From Paramesorhizobium deserti (GTDB taxonomy: Bacteria; Pseudomonadota; Alphaproteobacteria; Rhizobiales; Rhizobiaceae): a stretch of 64,000 bases of DNA. Of this stretch, positions 60,301 to 64,000 are shown piece by piece (within the stretch, counting starts at the first letter, position 1; each line of letters opens with the position of its first letter). The stretch spans positions 310,001 through 374,000 of the forward strand of contig NZ_LNTU01000037.1 in NCBI RefSeq assembly GCF_001558695.1. Reading direction: 5' to 3'. A program made the translations under genes and the position numbers. A model generated the notes under the pieces. That model ran no database searches, was not told the DNA's origin, and worked only from the letters and a program-made list of their open reading frames with translations.

Positions 60301-61298
60301 CCGCGGCTTCCTTGCTGGCGCATGAAGGGCAGGAGTCTCTCCAATCTTGTATTCGACAGGGTGATGGCGACGAGGATGATGGCGCCGATGATCATCTTGA
60401 AGGCGAAGGGCGAGACACCGGCCAGATTGAGCCCGTTCTGGGTGATGGAGATCAGCAAGACGCCGAGCACGCAGCCGAGCACCGAACCCCGGCCACCGCC
60501 AAGCCGCGCACCACCCAGCACCACGGCGGCAAGCACATCCAGCTCGCGGCCATAAAGCGCATTCGGCACCACCTCCTGCGCATAATGCGCCTGGATCAAC
60601 CCACCGATGCCGGCCATCAGGCCGAGCCAACCGAAGGCGATGAACTGCATTGCCCCAATATTGATGCCGAAGCGGCGCGCCCCTTCCGGATTGTCGCCAA
60701 ATGCGTAAAGCTGGCGGCCAGTCGTCGTCCGGGTGATGAAGATCCAGGTGGCTATGACGCAGATCACCATGACGAGCACCGGTAGGGTGATCTCGATCCA
60801 GCTCCCGTCGGCCATTTCGCGCTCATAGAGGATGACGCGATCGGTCAGCCAGTCCGGCAGATTGTAGATCGACACGCCGCGCGTGAAGAACATCAGCAGG
60901 CCGAAATAGATGTTGAAGGTGGCGATGGTCGCGACGATGGAGATGATCCGGAATTTATGGATCAGGAAGGCGTTGAATGCGCCCAGGAGCACCCCTGCCC
61001 CGCCGGCGATCAGAAGACCGCTCAGCCATCCACCACCGCCCATCCAGCCGAGCAGGATCGCCGTGACATACTGAACGACGGAGGCGGCGACGGCGAAGGA
61101 GATATCAATGCCGCCGGCGATCAGCACCACCAGGAGCCCGACGGCGAAGATGATGTTGACGGCGCTCGAATTGAGCAGATCGAACGCGTTGCCGACAGTG
61201 AAGAATGTGTTGGTGGCAACGGAAAGGACAAAGCTGATGACGGCGATCACCGCCAGCAGCGCGAACTCCGTCGCATGGGACTGGATTATTCTACGCAT
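60297..61298 (-). CDS. Sugar ABC transporter permease, RbsC type (first of two)
   Basis: A 333-aa membrane protein with LIAGGIDISFAVAASVVQYVTA and LDVLAAVVLGGARLGGGRGSVLG, the two signature segments of the class. It overlaps the ATPase gene by 8 nt and the second permease by 4 nt. Two different permeases in one operon are typical of rhamnose (RhaP/RhaQ) and AI-2 (LsrC/LsrD) transporters. Confidence 0.9.
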   Translation of the reverse strand: MRRIIQSHATEFALLAVIAVISFVLSVATNTFFTVGNAFDLLNSSAVNIIFAVGLLVVLIAGGIDISFAVAASVVQYVTAILLGWMGGGGWLSGLLIAGGAGVLLGAFNAFLIHKFRIISIVATIATFNIYFGLLMFFTRGVSIYNLPDWLTDRVILYEREMADGSWIEITLPVLVMVICVIATWIFITRTTTGRQLYAFGDNPEGARRFGINIGAMQFIAFGWLGLMAGIGGLIQAHYAQEVVPNALYGRELDVLAAVVLGGARLGGGRGSVLGCVLGVLLISITQNGLNLAGVSPFAFKMIIGAIILVAITLSNTRLERLLPFMRQQGSRG

Positions 61299-62799
61299 AG
61301 ACCGCCGCCTCGATATCGGCGAGGGTGCAATCGCGCGGCGTGAAGCGATTGACGATCCGCCCTTCGGCCATGTGCAACACGCGATCCGCGTGGAAATAGA
61401 CTTCCGGCACTTCGTCCGAGATCAGGATGATCGCCAAACCGCTGTCGGCCAGTTTCGCAATGATCTCGAAAATGCCTGCCCGGGCGCCGACATCGACGCC
61501 GACGGTCGGTGCATCCAGGATGAGCAGTTTCGGGTTCGTTGCCAGCCATTTGGCGATGGCGACACGCTGCTGGTTGCCGCCGGAAAGCGTCGAAATCGCA
61601 TCATCCTGCCGCCCGATCCTGATGCCGAGATCGGCGATCCATTGGGCAACAAGCGCGCGCTTTCGGTCATCGGAAAGGAAGCCGCCGGAGGTGACCCGGT
61701 CGAGCGAGGCGATCACCAGATTATCAGCGATCGACTGCGGCTGGATGAGGCCGAGAGATAGTCGGTCCTCCGAGAGATAGGCAATACCTGCCGCTATGGC
61801 GGCGCGATTGGAAGAAAATCGCACCGGCTTGCCCTCAAGCCTGATTGTGCCGGAGCGCGGTTTCAGCATGCCGAACAGTGAAAGTGCCAGTTCCGTGCGG
61901 CCCGAGCCAAGCAGGCCGGTTATCCCCAGCGTCTCGCCACCCCGGAGCGTGAAGGAGATATCCTCGAATAGCCCGGGCCGTGAGAGCTTCTCCACCTCCA
62001 GAACGACCGGATTGGCGCTGACCTCGCGCGAGCGGACGTCGTATTCGAATGTCCTACCGGTCATCAGTTCGGTGATCCGCGACTGCGTCATGCCGGCGGC
62101 CGGATAAACACCGACAAGGGCTCCATCCCGCAGCACCGTCAGCCGGTCCGATATCTCGAGCACTTCGGCAAGACGATGGCTGACGAAAACGACCGCAACG
62201 CCGGATGCGGAAAGGGTTCTGACGATATCCATAAGATGATCGGTTTCCGATTGCGTCAGCGATGCCGTCGGCTCATCCATGAAGATCAGCTTGGCGTCAC
62301 CGATGAGCGCGCGAGCGATCGCCACGATCTGACGTTGAGCGATCTGATAGTCCTTCAAGGGCCTGTCGACATCGAGGCTGACGCCCAGCCGCGCCAGCGC
62401 TTTGACCGCTATTTCGTGCATGCGGCTGTAACTGATGACGCGCGGCCAGCGGCCGAGCACGGTCTGGAAGGCGATGTTCTCAGCCACCGACATTTCGGGG
62501 AATAGCGCAAGATCCTGCCATATGACCTGGATGCCGGCGGCCTGCGCCGTCACTGGCGACATATGCGAATAGGTCTGCCCGTCATATTCGATCGCCGCGC
62601 CCGGCTCCGGCCGATAGACGCCGGTGACGATCTTGATCAGGGTGCTCTTGCCGGATCCGTTTTCACCGGCAAGGCAATGCACCTCACCGGGCATGACTTC
62701 GAAGCTGACATCCTTCAGCGCCCTGATGCCGCCAAAGGTCATGTTGATATTGCGCAGGGAGAGCAATGGTGCTTGGCTACTCTTCGCCAATTCGGTCAT
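61291..62799 (-). CDS. Sugar ABC transporter ATP-binding protein, RbsA/RhaT type
   Basis: A 502-aa two-domain ATPase: first Walker A AGENGSGKSTLIK, signature DYQIAQRQIVAIARAL (degenerate) and Walker B LIFMDEPTASL; second GLLGSGRTELALS, LSGGNQQRVAIAKWL and LLILDAPTVGVDVG, where the usual Glu after Asp is Ala (LDAP). ATG 62799 is preferred; the frame to 62997 runs through the binding-protein end. A clear Shine-Dalgarno sequence is missing. Confidence 0.9.
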   Translation of the reverse strand: MTELAKSSQAPLLSLRNINMTFGGIRALKDVSFEVMPGEVHCLAGENGSGKSTLIKIVTGVYRPEPGAAIEYDGQTYSHMSPVTAQAAGIQVIWQDLALFPEMSVAENIAFQTVLGRWPRVISYSRMHEIAVKALARLGVSLDVDRPLKDYQIAQRQIVAIARALIGDAKLIFMDEPTASLTQSETDHLMDIVRTLSASGVAVVFVSHRLAEVLEISDRLTVLRDGALVGVYPAAGMTQSRITELMTGRTFEYDVRSREVSANPVVLEVEKLSRPGLFEDISFTLRGGETLGITGLLGSGRTELALSLFGMLKPRSGTIRLEGKPVRFSSNRAAIAAGIAYLSEDRLSLGLIQPQSIADNLVIASLDRVTSGGFLSDDRKRALVAQWIADLGIRIGRQDDAISTLSGGNQQRVAIAKWLATNPKLLILDAPTVGVDVGARAGIFEIIAKLADSGLAIILISDEVPEVYFHADRVLHMAEGRIVNRFTPRDCTLADIEAAVYA

Positions 62800-62875
62800 C
62801 GGCAGCAATCCATGAAGTCGGGGCACCGCCGGACCAGCCGAAACCAGCCCGGCGGCGGGGAGGATGCTCTGATGG

Positions 62876-63865
62876 TCAGAGCCCCATGGCTGCGAGATCG
62901 GCGACCGTGTCCTTGTTGATCGGCACAAGCTGATCGACGATGATGTTGCGGTTTTCGAAATCGGGCTGGACCTTGCCCAGCCCTTCGATCTCGTCACCGT
63001 CCTTAATCTCTTCGCCCTTCATCAGCTTGTCCGAAAGCGTGACGAAAACCTCACCGGCTTGCTTCGGATTCCACATGAAACCGCCTGAAATGGCATCGTT
63101 CATCAGGAGTTTCTGGCCCTGTCCGGGCGAGAAGGGACCAAGGACGAAGATCTTGCCGACCTTGCGCCGCTCCTCGATGGCGCGACCGGCGCCGATCGGC
63201 CCCTGGCTGCCGAAAGCGAGAAAGCCCTTGAGATCGGGATGAGCCGAGATCAGGTCGAGCGCCGTGCTGCGGCTCTTGTCGACATCTTCGGCCACGCCGT
63301 ATCGATCGCCGACCAGCTTCATGTCGGGGTGATTTTCCCTGAGGTAAGCGATGGCAGCATCGGCCCAGGCATTGTGCAGCGGCACCGTCAGCGAGCCGAC
63401 AAAGACCGCATATTCGCCTTTGCCGCCCATCTTTTCCGCCAGCAGCTTGGCATGGGCTTCCCCAAAGCCGGTGGACGAGGCCAGCTCGAAATCCCAGTCA
63501 GCACCCTTCTGACCCGGCGATTCATGGGTGATAATGATGATGCCCTGCTGCTTGGCCTTGTTTAGCACCGGCTCAAGCACCTTGGCATCGTTCGGCACGA
63601 CGCCGATGACCTTGACGCCCTGAGCGATGAGATCCTCGATCGCGCGAACCTGGAGCGCCGGATCGGCGCTGGTCGGTCCGACCATGAAGGCATCGACGCC
63701 GAGCTTTTCGCCCTGCTCCTTAATGCCGGCATCCATGGCGTTGAACCACGGGATACCACCGATCTTGACGACGATGCCGACCTTTCCGGCGTCGGCAGCG
63801 AGCGCCGCAAACGAGGCGCCGAGCGATAGCGACGCGGCAAGCACGGCTATCAGAAGCTTTTTCAT
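62876..63865 (-). CDS. Periplasmic sugar-binding protein, LsrB/RhaS-like
   Basis: A 329-aa binding protein with a Sec signal (KKLLIAVLAASLSLGASFAALA, cut near ALAAD) and AGKVGIVVKIGGIPWFNAMDAGIKEQGEKLGVDAFMVGP, close to AI-2 or rhamnose receptors. Later ITHESPGQKGADWDFEL and GGFMWNPKQAGEVFV support this. GGAGGAGGAAG lies just before ATG 63865. It is the first gene of the operon, and its promoter must lie in 63866-64000, where I see no clear box. The ligand may be a pentose, rhamnose or a furanone. Confidence 0.9.
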   Translation of the reverse strand: MKKLLIAVLAASLSLGASFAALAADAGKVGIVVKIGGIPWFNAMDAGIKEQGEKLGVDAFMVGPTSADPALQVRAIEDLIAQGVKVIGVVPNDAKVLEPVLNKAKQQGIIIITHESPGQKGADWDFELASSTGFGEAHAKLLAEKMGGKGEYAVFVGSLTVPLHNAWADAAIAYLRENHPDMKLVGDRYGVAEDVDKSRSTALDLISAHPDLKGFLAFGSQGPIGAGRAIEERRKVGKIFVLGPFSPGQGQKLLMNDAISGGFMWNPKQAGEVFVTLSDKLMKGEEIKDGDEIEGLGKVQPDFENRNIIVDQLVPINKDTVADLAAMGL

Positions 63866-64000
63866 ATTTCTTCCTCCTCCCAAACGCCTCCATGCAGAGA
63901 CGTGAGCCGCTTGTCGCGGTCTCTCATGATGCATCGAGTTGACGCGGAATTCGCATCCTCCAATTCGCCGCCTCCTCAAGCGGCACATGTCATGCACAAT

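Noticed and set aside
1-64000. CRISPR arrays, transposases, integrases, rRNA or tRNA genes
   Set aside because: No spaced repeats, tRNA-like cloverleaf or IS terminal repeats were seen. Weak tRNA-like folds cannot be excluded without a scan.

Overview
The window looks like accessory or secondary-replicon DNA of an alphaproteobacterium of the order Hyphomicrobiales, probably Rhizobiaceae or Brucellaceae. Reasons: the DNA is GC-rich, solute transporters are very abundant (ribose-type, Mal/Ugp-type, dipeptide-type and BMP-type ABC systems plus a TAXI-TRAP system), each is paired with its own regulator and catabolic enzymes, and a TfuA-YcaO pair of the kind known from rhizobia is present. I saw no rRNA, tRNA, CRISPR array, transposase, prophage or replication gene. 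The taxonomic call is inference from gene content.

Layout. 1-3800: the end of a ribose-type ABC operon followed by a ketose 3-epimerase. 3801-4830: a decayed toxin-antitoxin cassette bracketed by a 189-bp direct duplication of the epimerase 3' end. 4830-12992: an alpha/beta hydrolase, a Gfo/Idh-aldo/keto reductase fusion, a Mal/Ugp-type sugar transporter and a divergent AraC regulator. 13042-22055: a dipeptide-type ABC operon with an M20 peptidase, a divergent LysR regulator, and a second M20 carboxypeptidase gene broken by one frameshift. 22516-24593: an ArsR/SRPBCC/DUF1801 operon closed by a clear terminator. 24798-30489: an XRE regulator, then a compact cluster of SARP/CadC-like regulator with TPRs, 71-aa peptide, YcaO, TfuA, 72-aa protein and OsmC. 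This is the most interesting part of the window. 30781-37989: a BMP-type (nucleoside-like) ABC system with an amidase and a CodA-like deaminase. 37994-43472: an AtuA-like pair, a fused TRAP permease and a TAXI binding protein, with a divergent LysR gene. 43632-46249: a DUF899 protein, and a flavin reductase/SsuD-like monooxygenase pair. 46357-58446: GntR, a Gfo/Idh enzyme, LacI, a GH105-type hydrolase, KduI, an unrecognised 842-aa protein and a Mal-type ABC transporter, together consistent with uptake and breakdown of unsaturated pectic oligosaccharides. 58452-63865: a second ketose 3-epimerase and a complete ribose/LsrB-type ABC operon.

How the genes work together. Most modules follow one plan: a binding protein captures a solute, permeases and ATPases import it, an isomerase, oxidoreductase, hydrolase or deaminase starts its catabolism, and a divergent regulator controls the unit. 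The 25-30.5 kb cluster is different. YcaO and TfuA proteins activate and thiolate peptide backbones, and here they sit with two small unknown proteins and a thiol peroxidase-like OsmC protein, without the protease, dehydrogenase or exporter usual in natural-product loci. A modified peptide or protein made for internal use, under a dedicated regulator, is a reasonable hypothesis.

All functions come from reading translations and motifs by eye. No database search or structure prediction was run. Substrate assignments for transporters are therefore weak, while family assignments are mostly firm.
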